Shown: positions 37,205 through 49,673 of the stretch, piece by piece | Position numbering within the stretch: the first letter of the stretch is position 1 | Layout of the letters: each line of letters starts with the position of its first letter | NCBI GenBank assembly: GCA_015698045.1 | Contig: BLAL01000193.1 | Location: 124,001 to 188,000 of the forward strand | DNA: 64,000 nt | Origin: Rhizophagus clarus | Taxonomy: Eukaryota; Glomeromycota; Glomeromycetes; Glomerales; Glomeraceae | Direction of reading: 5' to 3' | The notes under the pieces: model-generated | Seen by the model: only the letters and a program-made list of their open reading frames with translations | Told to the model about the DNA's origin: nothing | Database searches by the model: none | Program-made: the position numbers and the translations under genes

Positions 37205-38562
37205 TTTTGTGTGCCAGGTTCGTGGCGCAGCCAACGAATTGTGGCGCAACAAAAATCATAAAGAAAAATTTTTTTTAATAACTCAAAAATTATTAGATAA
37301 ATGTAATTTTGCCCGCTCTTCAAGTTTACTTAGAGAGACAAAGGCGATTTTAAATATCATTATTTACTTATTTAACAAAAACTTTATGGAAAACCGTTCT
37401 ATGTCAAAAGTCTGCTGATTTTCAACAGGCCCCCTGTGATTTTTAGCAGGGAGTCTGCTGTTTTACAGCACACCACCCGCTGTTTTCTGCAGGTGCCTCT
37501 GCTGTTTTACAGCAGGTCCCCTGCTGTTATTGTAGCAGGTGATGTGTTGTACAAACAAATCAGCACAAAACTGCCTTTTGCAATAGTTTTACCAACCGGT
37601 TGGAAAATGATAACTAAATTTAGTAATTTATGGATAAATTTGGAAATTTTTGCAGACCTTCTGGTTTGTAGGATAAAAATGCAATTTTACCACAAAAATA
37701 TTGAACTTTACTTGGAATTAATTCTAGGCAAATAAATTAAATTTAAAAGCCATTTTATAAGTATAGAAATATTATTAAATTTAATTATAAGCAGAAAATA
37801 AACATACAATTAGTAAATTCTTAAGAAAAATGAATTCATGTTGCATTATGTGACATGATTTTTCTAAAATTAAAAGAGAATCTACCAATTGTACAATGAT
37901 ATTTATTTTCTGCTAACTAAATTTAACACTATTTCAATATTTTATGAAATGTCTAATGTCTTTTGAATTTAAATTTAAAAAAATTTGTTTATCTAACATT
38001 AATTTTTAAATGAAGTTTTGTTCAATGTTTTTATGATAAAATTGAATTTTTATCCTACAATCAAAAGATCCGCAAAAATTTTCAAATTTATTCATGAACT
38101 ACTAAATTTAGTTATAATTTTCCAACCGGTTGGTAAAACTATTGCAAAAGGCAGTTTGTTTGTACAACCCATCACCTGCTGCAATAACAGCAGGGGACCT
38201 GCTGTAAAATAACGGGGCACCTGCAGAAAACAGCAGGGGGTGTGCTGTAAAACAGCAGACTCCCTGCTAAAAATCACAGGAGGTCTGTTGAAAATCAGCA
38301 GACTTTTGACATAGAACGGTTTGCCATAAACCTTTCTTTCACGACATCCATATTTGGAAATGATCGACAAAGACGATAGAATCAATCATTTATATGTAAA
38401 TTCAAAATCGGCATTAAAACCTTTTTCCAAACCCTAAGTAAACATGCAGAACAGGCGAAATTACATCCACTGTACAAGTTTGAAAACTTTATGCCCAAGA
38501 AAAAAACTCTTAAATGATGGTTTTTTTTTAAATTTGCTGAGCCACGAACCTGACACACAAAA
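37205..38562. mobile_element. Long fold-back element, 1358 bp
   Basis: The outer ends are TTTTGTGTGCCAGGTTCGTG (37205) and its inverse ending at 38562 (21 of 22 match through GGC). The inverted similarity continues inwards for roughly 500 bases on each side (37205-37700 against 38040-38562). It is best between 37384-37690 and 38040-38332, where the arms share the CAGCAG/CTGCTG blocks and the palindrome CCAACCGGTTGG. The loop of about 340 bases is AT-rich. I see no target duplication and no transposase. Open frames inside are products of the repeat. This is a fold-back type element or a large inverted duplication. Confidence 0.8.
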
Positions 38563-41500
38563 AAGGGGTGCCTATTTTACAATGTCAAACTAATATTTCT
38601 ATAATAAATTGTACAATATCCTTTAAAGAACCATTAAAACTTATTATTAACAACAAAAAAATTAATGAAACTTTTTATATAGAGTATAACCAATCAAAAG
38701 AGTAAATGTTTATTGGAACATGGCTGAATGTTTGTTGGTCCTGTTATTGCTGGCTTATTGTTTGGAATATTTGAGTTTAGAAATGCTCATATTATATCTT
38801 AATCATAATTGTAGTTTTCACTGAAAATTCTTGCTAATACCGGTTGAGATATTGAGATATTTCCGAAACTTATTTGAACGACTGTTTTTGGGGTAATAAT
38901 CCCTTAAGTAATTCTCAATATTTCTATTTAATATATGGGAGTTGTTAACTTTGTTCGCATGATTGTGATCAGCAAAATGAACCAATAAAAAAAATTTGGG
39001 GATTTCTTCCTTTTTAATTAACGCCCTCACTTACAGCATAATTATAGTTTTTAAACTATTAATATTATTTCTTGGTAAAATAATAGACTTATGTATGATT
39101 AACTGACATTAATTCCTAATGTTGCTCTTTACAATCAATATACTTTATCTTTCGTTAATAGAATTATTATTTCGTAACAAATTATTTTCTATATACTGTA
39201 TGTATATATTACAAAGATTAATATTACTATAAAGGCAAATTTGATAATAATATTAATATTATTACCTGGACTTATCTGTATACAACCAAGCTTATCTGTA
39301 TATTAAGTAACTTTTTATATTGTAATAAATTTTGGTGATGCCTTGTCTGATTTTTAGGTCACTTACCGCTTAATTTATTTGGGCAAAGCCAAACTGGCTT
39401 AGCAAATCATCAAATAATATTCTTTTGCACTGCCACAGGAGGCATTATCACATATTTAAATATCATTTTTCTAAAAGAAAACTTTTTCTTCTTAAAAAGT
39501 AATTTTTATTTAATATACTGTAAATATACAATACATAATACCATTTACTATAATGTTAATATGTTCAAGGAGACAGAAAAAAAAAATCTTCCATTTCTCC
39601 TCACCTTACAATCATAAAACTCAATATTAATATGAATTATAATATATTTATATTTTGTCGCTCTTTAAAAAAAATTTTTAATATAAGTAAATTTTTTATT
39701 TTGAAAATTCCATATTTTTATAAATTTATTGAACTAGTTATCTTTAAACTTTTATCATAGTTATATTTTTATTAGAATCTCTACAAATTTGCAATAAGTT
39801 TCACTAAGAATTATTTAAAGCCTCTGCACTACAGAATAATTAATATCAAAGTTCATTACAAATGCAGAAATAAGCTAGAATTTATTATTAACCTATTGCA
39901 GTTTTTTATCCTAAATGCTAAACTGTAATAGATCCAAAATTGTCGATTGAACGCTCAACTAGAGCCGAGTCTTTGATATTCTTCTCTTCATTAAAAAGAA
40001 AGTTATCTAGTATTCATTTAGTTTATTTAATAAAATTATTCAGGTTTATACAGTTGCAAAAAGTTTTCATAACCTTTGGGAAGTGAGGAAACTTAATAGA
40101 AAATGAAAGGTTGAAGTGGATATTAATGTAAAGAGATCAAAGGAATTTCAAAATGCTAATAGCATCCAAAGATTTTATCACAAATGATTTCTTGATAAAG
40201 ACTATATTAGAATTTCACCACTACACTTATGAAAACATGCTTTTTACAAAACACTTAATATTAAAAGGAATAAAATTTTAACAATTTATAATTTAAATTT
40301 ATGTTTATATTCAAAAGGAATTAATTAAATTCAAGTCATCTCACTCAACTTATCTAGTATATAGTATGTGGTATGCATGATACTATATAGATAAATCATT
40401 AATATAATGAAAACACATAACCTATCATCCGTTTAGAATGTTGATAAGGTTATCAGAATCAACCATTGCTTATGATTACACCATTTGTATAATTTATGCC
40501 CATCATATAATTAAACAGCAAATCAATAATCTCATTACGTATTGGCTTGCTAATATTTAAATATTATACCATTACTTTAAATTGCACATCATCATGCAAA
40601 TAAGCAGTTGAAAATTATATCAAAATTGTTAGATCATGATTTTATTTTTTTTTATAATGTGATACTGATAATAGCATTTTTGATATTTCAAAAATAAATT
40701 AATACTGCTCATATTGTTCAAATAGCTACTGAATTATCAATTACTTTAACATTTCAAAAATACAAGAATTACTGCATATACAGCTTGAAAATGAGCAAAA
40801 AACTGAAACTGTCAGTTAAGTCAAAGAACTGAGCCAATTTCAAAACCTCTTTCTTTCACAGTTGAGGTTACTAGCAACTCATCCAACAGTTTTATTAGAT
40901 GCAATAAGAAAGTGTATCATGAAGCTCATTAATAATTGATTACATGGAATACAAAGTTTTTACAAGCTTAAATTTTTATAGCCTTAAGGAACTTACTCAT
41001 ATATGCTATATGCTATTATACATATATAACAAGTTCATAGCTATTTCATACTAGTTATAGATTAAATAATTTTAATTATTTAATATAAGACAAAATATTA
41101 TTATTAAAATTGAATACATTTGCATTTTGCTGAAGGCTCCTCTTTAAAGATTCCAAAAAAACCCAAGGTCACGAAGTAGAAATATTTAAACTGAAGGAAG
41201 GAAAACCTAAGAAGACAAGAAAAATGTGGAAAGTTAGGTGTAAAAGTTTTTAAAATAATGAAAACATCTGCATTTATTACAAGTTACCCAGAAACGGCAA
41301 AGTTATTATTTGGTTTATGAATCCCTTAGATCAATCTTTCATGTAAATTTTAGATAATAGCTTTTTTAAAACTTTTTCAACTTTCATATAAAAAAAAAAT
41401 AGAATAATATTATCAAAAAAATGCAATACTATATATTAAAGTATTGTTATATTTTATGTATCATTGACAACTTATTTCAAAACTAAGCAATACAATACCT

Positions 41501-41877
41501 TTAAATGCAACAAATTCAATTAACTTCCATCAAATTCATCACTTCTGAAACCTGATTAATTTTTCTTAGTATGACCACTAAAAATATGCAGGCATTTCTT
41601 ATTTATCCTTATTTAAAGTATACTTTTCAAAGATAGGAATATTTCAGGAAAACGCAAAATCAGTGTCAAATGCTTCCAAAGCAATAGAGAGTTTTTCTGA
41701 AACTGTTAAAGAGCAGTCATGTATTATTAGATATTATGTTGCTAATTAATAGGAAAAGTCAGAATTTCAAGGTATTACACAGATATATATAACAAATAAA
41801 GAACATTTAATTATGTTTTGTAATCATATAAATGAAAGCTATAGAAATCCAATAGTTAAAAGAATAATAAAATAGAT
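38563..41877. other. AT-rich gene-poor DNA
   Basis: No convincing gene. A plus-strand frame at about 39925-40087 stays open for 53 codons (VIDPKLSIERSTRAESLIFF and on) with protein-like composition and may be a remnant of a coding exon. The rest has dense stops in all frames. Confidence 0.35.
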
Positions 41878-41988
41878 GGGAGGCTGTTTTTTTCCTTTCT
41901 TCACGAGAGGCTATGTTATTCCTTTCTTCATGAAAGGCTATTTTCTTTTTTTCTTCCTTTATGGAGGCTATTTTCTTTTTCCTTTCTG
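41878..41988 (+). repeat. Short degenerate tandem repeat, about 30-bp unit
   Basis: Four loosely repeated units of the type GAGGCTATTTTCTTTTTCCT followed by TTCTTCATGA, with indels between units. Noncoding. Confidence 0.6.
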
Positions 41989-42987
41989 AAAATCCATTAT
42001 AGTATAAAAAATATTCAAAATATGTTAAATAACTTTATTATATAATGATAAAGTATATAAAGATAATACCAATAAAAAAATGAAAAATTAATGCTTTCAA
42101 TAAGCATTTTTTATATGGAATTTTATAAATACCTTTGAAATCTGATAATATATTTAACATCCTTTTATTATTAATATTTATAATAGAAAAATAAAAAAAA
42201 ATTTCTATATATTTTGAATAATTCTATTTTCCAATTTTTTTATAAAACAAATCTATTTATAGCAGAATATCAGATTATTTCATAAAAGATGATTAGAATG
42301 GTATTTTCTTCATAATTAGTTAAAGTTACAGGTACATCATATAAAGAAAAACAAAAAATTAATTATGGTCATAATTATTGCAATCATAATGGTTTTTATT
42401 TATTTAATAGATAGTCAATTTCATTTATGATTAACTTCACATAATCATTATTACAAAATTTTTTTAAACACGAAGACTTGTTTTCAAAGTTTTTTTTATC
42501 ACTTTTACAAAATGGTTTGCTATTATTCTTGCAAAGTGTTGTTAAAATTTACTAAATTACCAAAATTAAAAATCCAGCTGATTTTTCAAAACAATATTTG
42601 TTAGATTCTAATTCTTCAGAAAATAGAACAAAACTTGAATGATGGGTTTACAATTCAGATGTTATCTATAGAATTATATATAATTTTTACAAAGTGAAAT
42701 TTTCACTATATATCAGTGAAAAAAGTAACTTTAAAGAAAATTATGGAATAAAAGATACTGATAATATTAATACTTATTATTTTTCCCAAATGAAGGAAAA
42801 ATGCTTACTATTATTGATTTATTTACCTTTTAAAAATTATTTATTTACCCAATATGATCTGTGATACCATAAAATTACTGTAACTCTAATGGATGAAAAA
42901 CTTATTAGCGTTAACTTCAGTACATTCTCTCTTATAAACTAAATAAATCCAACCTTTTATAACTGGACAATAAGCTAAGAGGTATTA
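41989..42987. other. AT-rich intergenic DNA
   Basis: I see no gene or structured repeat. The last three bases, TTA (42985-42987), are the left target duplication of the following MITE. Confidence 0.4.
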
Positions 42988-43192
42988 GGCCATTCCGAAT
43001 TAATTATATGTTTAACATTACATTTGGAATCTGTCAGGGGGAATGATTTCTGATTGGTTAAAATACAAATAGCATAACAGTCACATGATTTTTATCCAAT
43101 CAAATTTGCTAAATAGGTGATGTTTAAACCCATTTTGAGGACAAAAAGGAGGGGAGGAATAATGTTAAACATATAATTAACTCGGTATGGCC
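42988..43192. mobile_element. Harbinger-like MITE, 205 bp
   Basis: The inverted termini GGCCATTCCGAATTAATTAT... and its inverse match at 31 of 33 positions, with a shared inner word ATGTTTAACATTA. It is flanked by TTA at 42985-42987 and 43193-43195, a PIF/Harbinger-like duplication. The interior contains the smaller inverted pair GATTGG/CCAATC. No coding capacity. The ends are unrelated to the 35813 element, so this is a different family. Confidence 0.75.
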
Positions 43193-43195
43193 TTA

Positions 43196-44378
43196 ACTTG
43201 TAAAAAATCATTAGGAAATTTTAGGTAGATCAGTTCACATAAAACCACATAGGTTAAACGTGGAATTCTATACATCAAATTTTATGGATAGGTTTTCACA
43301 CAAAACCACATATTTCATAAAAGAATTGTGGATTTCTGAGATTTCCGTGCATAATAAAATTTAATCAGAAATCTATAGAATCCTCTAGCGGAACATGTGG
43401 GATTCCTTCACAGAATTACTGCAAGATTCAAGAAATTATTAATAGCACAGTATAATAGTGCTGGTTAAAGACATATTAGTACAAATTAAAATATTTAAAA
43501 TATAGAAAATATAGAACAAATATTTGTTGTATTTTTTAATATTATAAATTTTTTTTACGCGGTTCAAGAATAAATATAAAATATAATGTAAGTAATTATC
43601 AATCAATATATAAGTGTATTATTAGCTTCAGTTATTAAATAAGCATTTTAATTAAAATTAACTTAATGAATATTTTTTTTGAATAAATTTTTAGCTTATC
43701 TTATTAATTTTTAAATTCTTCCGCTCCATTTATACAATTTATATCTATTTGACAGATGACCCTCTTCTTATCATGCTGAACTAGCTGTTATTTTATATGC
43801 CATTTTGATCCCCTTCCTTCTTCACAAATTACTATATTACATAGTAAAGTGACTATCGATCATTTTAATTTTTTTAATTCAATTCATTTTACTCTATCAT
43901 CACAATCTTTTAAAGGTTTGAACAATAATTTTCTTTGGACATTGCTTTCAAAACTGTTGAATTACTTTTCTTCATGTTCAACTTGTTTACATATAAGCAA
44001 ATAATTCTGGTTTATACCGGTAGATGTAATATAAACAACTTCTCTTTCTCTTTCTTTTTTACATATAAACTCTTTCTTTTTTTCATATATATAACCTTTT
44101 CTCTTATAATAATTTTTTTTTTCATAATAGTTTTTCATATTATGACACTTTTTTTTTTCATATATGATAACCTCTCTTTTCGTATTGTGACCTCTTTTTC
44201 ACATTTATGTTATAATTTATCAATGAATCTACCATAATTGGGCAATATAAGGTATTATATTTATCATTAAATGTTTGCTGTGAAAGTTATGAAAGACAAT
44301 TCCAAGTGCACATAATCTTAAAGTGTAAACAATGCAACATAGTTTTAATGATGCTTACTGGTTAGTGTATTGATTTAG
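43196..44378. other. AT-rich DNA with pyrimidine-rich stretch
   Basis: Between about 44040 and 44220 the plus strand is T/C-rich with a roughly 30-base recurring pattern (TTTTTCATATTATGACACTT-like). An open frame over it (43935-44237) is Phe/Ile-rich and most likely chance. A related word recurs near 44795-44850. Confidence 0.35.
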
Positions 44379-44634
44379 ATGGTGGACCTTAAGATTCCCT
44401 TTGTTGAGGTCTATCATTCTGGAGGAGGAATAGTTATGTACCTTCCTCAACAAGCCAATACTGTTTGGCAAATTTTTCATGCAATTGTTTGTTTCATTAG
44501 GATTTTTTGATTCAGAGAACTGGAAGCGCCTCGTGGCCATAGTTGAGCAACCTACTGTGAACGTCCTTCCCTGTTTCCAGAAATTTCTAATGAAGCAAAT
44601 CTCTGTGTGCAAGGTTTTGTTAATTGTATAATGG
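44379..44634 (+). pseudogene. Unidentified coding remnant with one frameshift
   Basis: A plus-strand frame from the ATG at 44379 reads MVDLKIPFVEVYHSGGGIVM then YLPQQANTVWQIFHAIVCFI and stops. One base earlier another frame continues GFFDSENWKRLVAIVEQPTV then NVLPCFQKFLMKQISVCK. The two halves have balanced composition and fit as one protein broken by a single-base frameshift at about 44510. I do not recognise the family. An 85-codon minus-strand frame lies opposite and seems to be a shadow. Confidence 0.35.
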
Positions 44635-44934
44635 CATTTGTACTTTCTGAAAGGCGCTCTAAATATATTTAGCTAAAGGACAAATGTTTTATTATCATGT
44701 TTTCATCAACCATTCATATTAAGGTTTTTTTTGGTTAATTACATAGTACTAGTACTCACATTTTCTTCTTTATTTCAGATAAATTAAAAGTTTTTTATAA
44801 TGTGATACCTCTCTCAAGTTTTTTATGATATTGTACCTCTTTACTAGTTATGAAGGTTTTAAGGTTACCAATAATATATAGGTAATATTTATTTGGAATA
44901 TGGTTTTAACACTTTATTTTACATTTGTAAATTT

Positions 44935-45283
44935 TTTAGGGTGCAAATTCTGAGGATCTCCAAGAAACTCATGAGGGTTTTTTACTAAAGATTTTTATAG
45001 AATAAGTTAATAATTTTTATTTATTTATTTATTAATAACATCATATTTACATTCTAGTACGCACATGAACCTCACATGTTAACAATATCAACAAAAATAT
45101 CTCTTAAGCTCCCTGATTTTCTATTCAAGAATATGATCCCAAACTTGAATTTTGTTCATTCGAAGAATTTATTTTGAATAAGCAAGCTAAGCGGATCAAA
45201 ATATTTCTGGTATTGAAAGCTCTTAATCTGACGATTGATCCAAAATTCCAAATTGAACATCTTACTGTATATGATTATATATA
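44935..45283 (+). pseudogene. Possible exon remnants, unidentified
   Basis: Two exon-like patches follow acceptor-like sites. After TTTTTTAG at about 44939 a frame reads GANSEDLQETHEG. After TTCTATTCAAG at about 45129 a frame of about 50 codons reads EYDPKLEFCSFEEFILNKQA then KRIKIFLVLKALNLTIDPKF and ends in TAA at about 45283. They may belong to the same decayed gene as the remnant at 44379, but the joins cannot be proved from sequence. Confidence 0.25.
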
Positions 45284-45289
45284 ATTTAT

Positions 45290-46194
45290 AAAAACTGCAA
45301 TTTAATTTGGGATATATTTACTTTATTTATTCGTCCATAAATTTACAATATTAAAGATACATTTCTTATTATGATATCGTGAAATAATTAATACACATAA
45401 ATAAATTGTCTTGACTTCTTTTAGCCGCTTACATTAACCGTTGACGTATTAAATGGATACCGTTGCATACAAAATGTGCAGACGTATTTCAGTTTCAATT
45501 ATTTCAGTTTCAATCAAGAGATGAAAAAAAGTGATCTACTGATCGGTGAAGAAATACTATTATTATTATGTAATAATAAAAATATTCACCCGTATATTTT
45601 ATTACTATTTAACAATTATAAGGAATCAGACTATTCGAAATAATCTTCCAGCAGATGATCAAAATGCAAAATGGCTTTTCATAATAATAATTGAGTTTGT
45701 GCGAGAATTTATATTTTTCAACACGAGTAATTATATTAACTCCTAACAATAATAGGAAATTACACAAACTAAATACATTCACACGAATATTTATTTCTTT
45801 ATTACAGTAAAATTTAAAAAGACAAATTTGCATTATAGTTATTGTGCGAATTACTATAATAAAATAAGATTTGATATTATAAACGTATCGTAGTAAGTTT
45901 TTTTGTAACTTTTGATAGATAATCAAATTATATCATTTATTTTGCTTGGAAATAAATGATTTATTTACGCGTGTCGTAAATAGAACGAGGTTGTAATAAT
46001 TGTAACAAGAAAACTAAAGGATGTGTAGCCAATCATATTGAGACGAGACGATTTGTTTCGGCTGACTGTGCATAAGAAAACAAATTTAGCTACTTTGGGT
46101 TATTATTTACAAATGGGTTTCCTAAAAAGTTTATAAAAATGAGAAATACACAAAAGGTAGCAAAATTATTTTTCAAAATAAATTTCAATTTTTT
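45290..46194. other. Intergenic DNA, 3' side of the BTB gene
   Basis: AT-rich sequence; short frames on both strands overlap each other and show no family signature. The minus-strand BTB-TLDc gene ends at its right edge. Confidence 0.4.
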
Positions 46195-47780
46195 TTAAAC
46201 ATGAACTACTTGAAATACTTCATATTCTACAAGTTGAAAGCCACCTGGTTCCTCTCTTAATTCGATATCATAACAATCTTGTCGATGATACCCAAAATTT
46301 GATAAAGGCTGATAAGCAATATTATGTTTATCTGAATGATCTTCCTTAGGAGTAATCCATAGATCAGTCGTACCAAAACATGGACCACACTCATAACAAT
46401 TATGAACGGTATAAGAAATATCAGTAGAATTAAATTTTCCCAATTTATTTTTACCATTCTTGTTGTTGAACAAAAATATGAAAGCAAATGTATCATCAGT
46501 AGATATGTTATTGCTTTCTTCCATATCCATCTGATCGTCATCATCAGGCAAATATCTTGGTGAATCTATTGATTCAATATATTCATAATTTCCCCAAGAA
46601 ATAGGATTATAACCACCAATGATCTCATCGGAAATTTCTGTTTTAACTAATACAATAGTGGCACCTTTATTATCACAATATTCATGAAATTTCTTTACTG
46701 AACAGCTATCTCTTCTCGTACTATACAAGAGATTAAATTTGAATTCCCATTCCAAACCCATAAATTTTTTTGGAATCTTATTTTCAATCCAAAGCGAAAT
46801 TATTTCAGCCTGTTCTGATGAAATAAGGTCCGAATCGATCTTTCGAACATTTCTTAATGATAATAAAGAGTGATTTACTGGTAAAGAGCCTTTGAAATAA
46901 TATTCAAGAATCTCATTTATAAGCTCTTCTGGTAAAACTTTATCAAACTCATGAATATAATCCCAATATTTAAAACTAGATATCTGAAAGAATCGTATAA
47001 ATGGAATAAGTGGATTTAAGGTCATTTTAAAACAATCAATTTCTTTATCTGACCATCTAATAACATTTTTTTCTTTAAGTTCAGCATTTCTTTTAAATGT
47101 CCAACCAAGAACAGCATTCCAAACATGAAATTCTTCAATAAATAAATCATCTATTTGTAAAAATTTGATCAAATGATTCTCAGATAAATCATTAAATTGT
47201 TTCAAACCGAGAAACCATTTCGTATCTTTACAGATCAAATCTATAACAAATGATTTTAATTGATGAAAGTTATCATTATCAAATGTTACAGCGATTAATT
47301 TAAAAATGTTATCGTATATCCAACTTGATCGAGCTTCAATAAGGTATGATTGAAAATAATCGACATCATCATATAGTTTGAAACGATCAGCTGCCTTCAA
47401 TAAATTCAACAAAAATTCTTCATCCATAGTCGAAACATTTATATCGTTACCATAGATAATTCTATATATAGATTTAAATATTAAAATAATGAGATAAAAT
47501 AATAATAATAATAAATAATAACTTACTTTAAGATTGTATTAAAAATTTCAAAACTATATTCAGGAAAAGTGAACTGATAACAATTTTTTACAAGTTCATA
47601 ATTTTTATCCGTACATTGAAACGCAATATTAAAATAAGATGATTTAACTTTCAGAATGAAAGAATGACCAAACATTCTTTTAATATTAGGTTTCTGATCT
47701 AAAATAAAAATAACATCACAATCAAGTTCATTTTGATATATTTGATCTGTGTATTGTTTATCTGAAGGTAAAGAATCCAT
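46195..47780 (-). CDS. BTB-BACK-TLDc domain protein, two exons
   Basis: Exon 1 (47780-47527) and exon 2 (47461-46195) join across a 65-nt GT-AG intron (donor GTAAGT, acceptor ATATAG) to 506 aa exactly in frame. Residues about 20-95 form a BTB/POZ domain (CDVIFILD, then FGHSFILKVKSSYF, then FPEYSFEIFNTILKIIYGND). Residues about 100-210 are a BACK-like helical region (LLNLLKAADRFKLYDDVDYF, FHVWNAVLGWTF). Residues about 290-500 form a TLDc-like domain (ISLWIENKIPKKF, FNLLYSTRRD, GATIVLVKT, FAFIFLF, FGTTDLWI). Such proteins are commonly thought to be adaptors of Cullin-3 ubiquitin ligases, and this architecture is greatly expanded in Rhizophagus. The specific substrate is unknown. Exon 2 alone has an internal ATG, but the spliced form is needed for a full BTB fold. 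Confidence 0.92.
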
Positions 47781-49307
47781 ATTTTTTACAATATTAAGTG
47801 ATTAGGGAATTTTTTTAATAATTTATATATTCCTTTTTTTTTCACTGACGTGTAAAATGTAACTATATAAATTTTTCATTAGTCATTCAATATAAATATC
47901 TGATTGTTGTATTTGGTATTTGTTGATCCCGGGCTCTGTAAATCGATGCAATCGATGGCGATTATCTGTTATTAAGAAACACCAGTTATATTTATTATAT
48001 TTCAGTATGAAATGAATGTATGATATATTTCACTTTAAGATGTTTCTTTCTACACGTTTTTGGCTGATCGTTTATAATAATATGGCGTCAAATAATTATA
48101 ATTTAGTATTGTAATGGAACTTTGGAAGTGAAGCTGAATTAACAGGAAAATTTCTTTTCTTGTTAAATTTTTCTTAGACGACATGGTATAAAATAAAAAC
48201 AAATATTGTTTGAATACATAAATACGATTTTAATCTATGTTGCAGAATTTTTCTAAAAAGAGTAATCCCCATAAAAGTGATATTATCATAGCTTGATTTA
48301 TGAAATACACTGTTGGAGTAAAACATATTATTTTTAATTTCTCTAATGCCATTTCTTCCATTTCTTCATATTTTTCTTGATTAAATATATCAATATATAT
48401 TAAAAGATTACAATACGACTTCCTGATTGTTAAAAATTTCTTAAAGCCAGATACATAAACTTCATTAGACTACTGATAAAAAGAAATTAATCACCGAAAA
48501 TTTATACTTTTTTAATTTAGCTGAGTCCGGTACTGTATATCAGATGCTTGGGAAAATATGTACTTTCAAAATTAAGAAAATAAGTTCAAGATGCTTAACA
48601 TAAATACTCTGCCTTCCCTGCTTTTTCATGATAATGCAAAAAAATTTTCTCGTAAATCTTCCCTGCTTTTCGATTACACAAACAATCTTTTTGTAAACAA
48701 CGCCTATAATTTTTTTAAAACCTATCTTATTCATAAACATCGTGAACAATGGTAATACTTCAAAGAAAAAACGTTGAAAATTGTCAGCAACTCAAAAAAG
48801 TAACTAATCTTACATGAGAAAGTCTAATTAGGGTCTATTGATTCCAAAGAAAGTTATATATATGTGTATACACACATCGGTACTAGTCAAATCTTTGGAA
48901 TATTTGGCTTAAGAAGCGAGATTTCTCTTGACCATTAACGGCTTACTCTTGTGAAGGAGGTTTATCCATTGGCTTGTCCTTACCATACTTACTATTTTTC
49001 TTGTAATATATTAACACTTTCTTTCAATTTCTAGGTGACCTTAAAAATATTAGCTCGGTTTGGGTATACATATTTTATTATTTCGTTATCAAAACTATAA
49101 AATTGTAGATCATTTTTATGTGCAATATTTAAGTTTTAGCCAGAACAACTACGAAAAATTGTGGGAAAAATTAAAGTCATGTGGTGAGTGATCATGTGAA
49201 TATAAGTGATTGGATTACGTAAAATGTTTACTGTTTATCGTAATTTTTATATTGAAATGGTTAAATCATACTACCAAAACATGTATTTGTTTTTAAAGAA
49301 AAAATTA
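47781..49307. other. Intergenic DNA between BTB gene and Argonaute array
   Basis: The BTB gene and the first Argonaute are divergently transcribed, so this 1.9-kb interval (to 49673) holds both promoters. No gene recognised. A small palindromic patch, AATCGATGCAATCGATGG, lies at about 47941. Confidence 0.4.
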
Positions 49308-49419
49308 GGCCGGATAAATGTTGACTTTTTTTAGAATGAAAAGTTTTACCAAATTGGAAAACTAAAATTATGCCGGCTAATGTTGACTTTTTTTAGAATG
49401 AAAAGTTTTACCAAATTGG
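49308..49419 (+). repeat. 64-bp tandem duplication upstream of Argonaute A
   Basis: Two direct copies (49308-49357 and 49372-49419) of a module with GCCGG, then TAA, ATGTTGACTTTTTTTAGAAT, and ACCAAATTGG. A related single copy occurs upstream of Argonaute C at about 60511-60580 (ACCGGTTAAATGTTGAC then TTACCAAATGAGAAAAC). Its conservation in front of two array members suggests a promoter element; this is inference. Confidence 0.6.
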
Positions 49420-49504
49420 CGATATTCTCATGAACTTTTACCACACACAAAAAAATTCAGTTGAAAAACTCTCATGATGATTCGTTTGCAACAAACCAAA
49501 AATT

Positions 49505-49516
49505 TATATATAAAAA
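49505..49516 (+). promoter_or_regulatory. TATA box of Argonaute A
   Basis: TATATATAAAAA, 169 bp upstream of the ATG. The same box is found 176 bp (gene B) and 173 bp (gene C) upstream of the other array members, each preceded by a CAACAAAC/CAGC-like stretch and followed by an A-run of 10-17. Confidence 0.6.
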
Positions 49517-49673
49517 CAGTTATTATCCCTAGACTGCTAAAAAAAAAAATTTTTTTATGGTTCACTTAAATTACGATCTCTTAACATATTTCTTTATGCC
49601 GAATCTCAAAAAAGAATTAAAATTTTTTTTTTTTTCTCGTAATTAATATTATTCTCTTCATTAACTTTTTAAC

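Noticed and set aside
37000-38385. Several ORFs of 64-107 codons on both strands
   Set aside because: They lie in or next to the arms of the fold-back element and mirror one another (the same FSRESAVLQHT-type peptide appears from both arms).
43935-44237. Plus-strand ORF of 100 codons
   Set aside because: It is a run of Phe/Ile/Leu from T-rich tandem-like DNA, without domain signal.
44355-44612. Minus-strand ORF of 85 codons
   Set aside because: The opposite strand has better protein-like frames across the same interval, so this seems a shadow.
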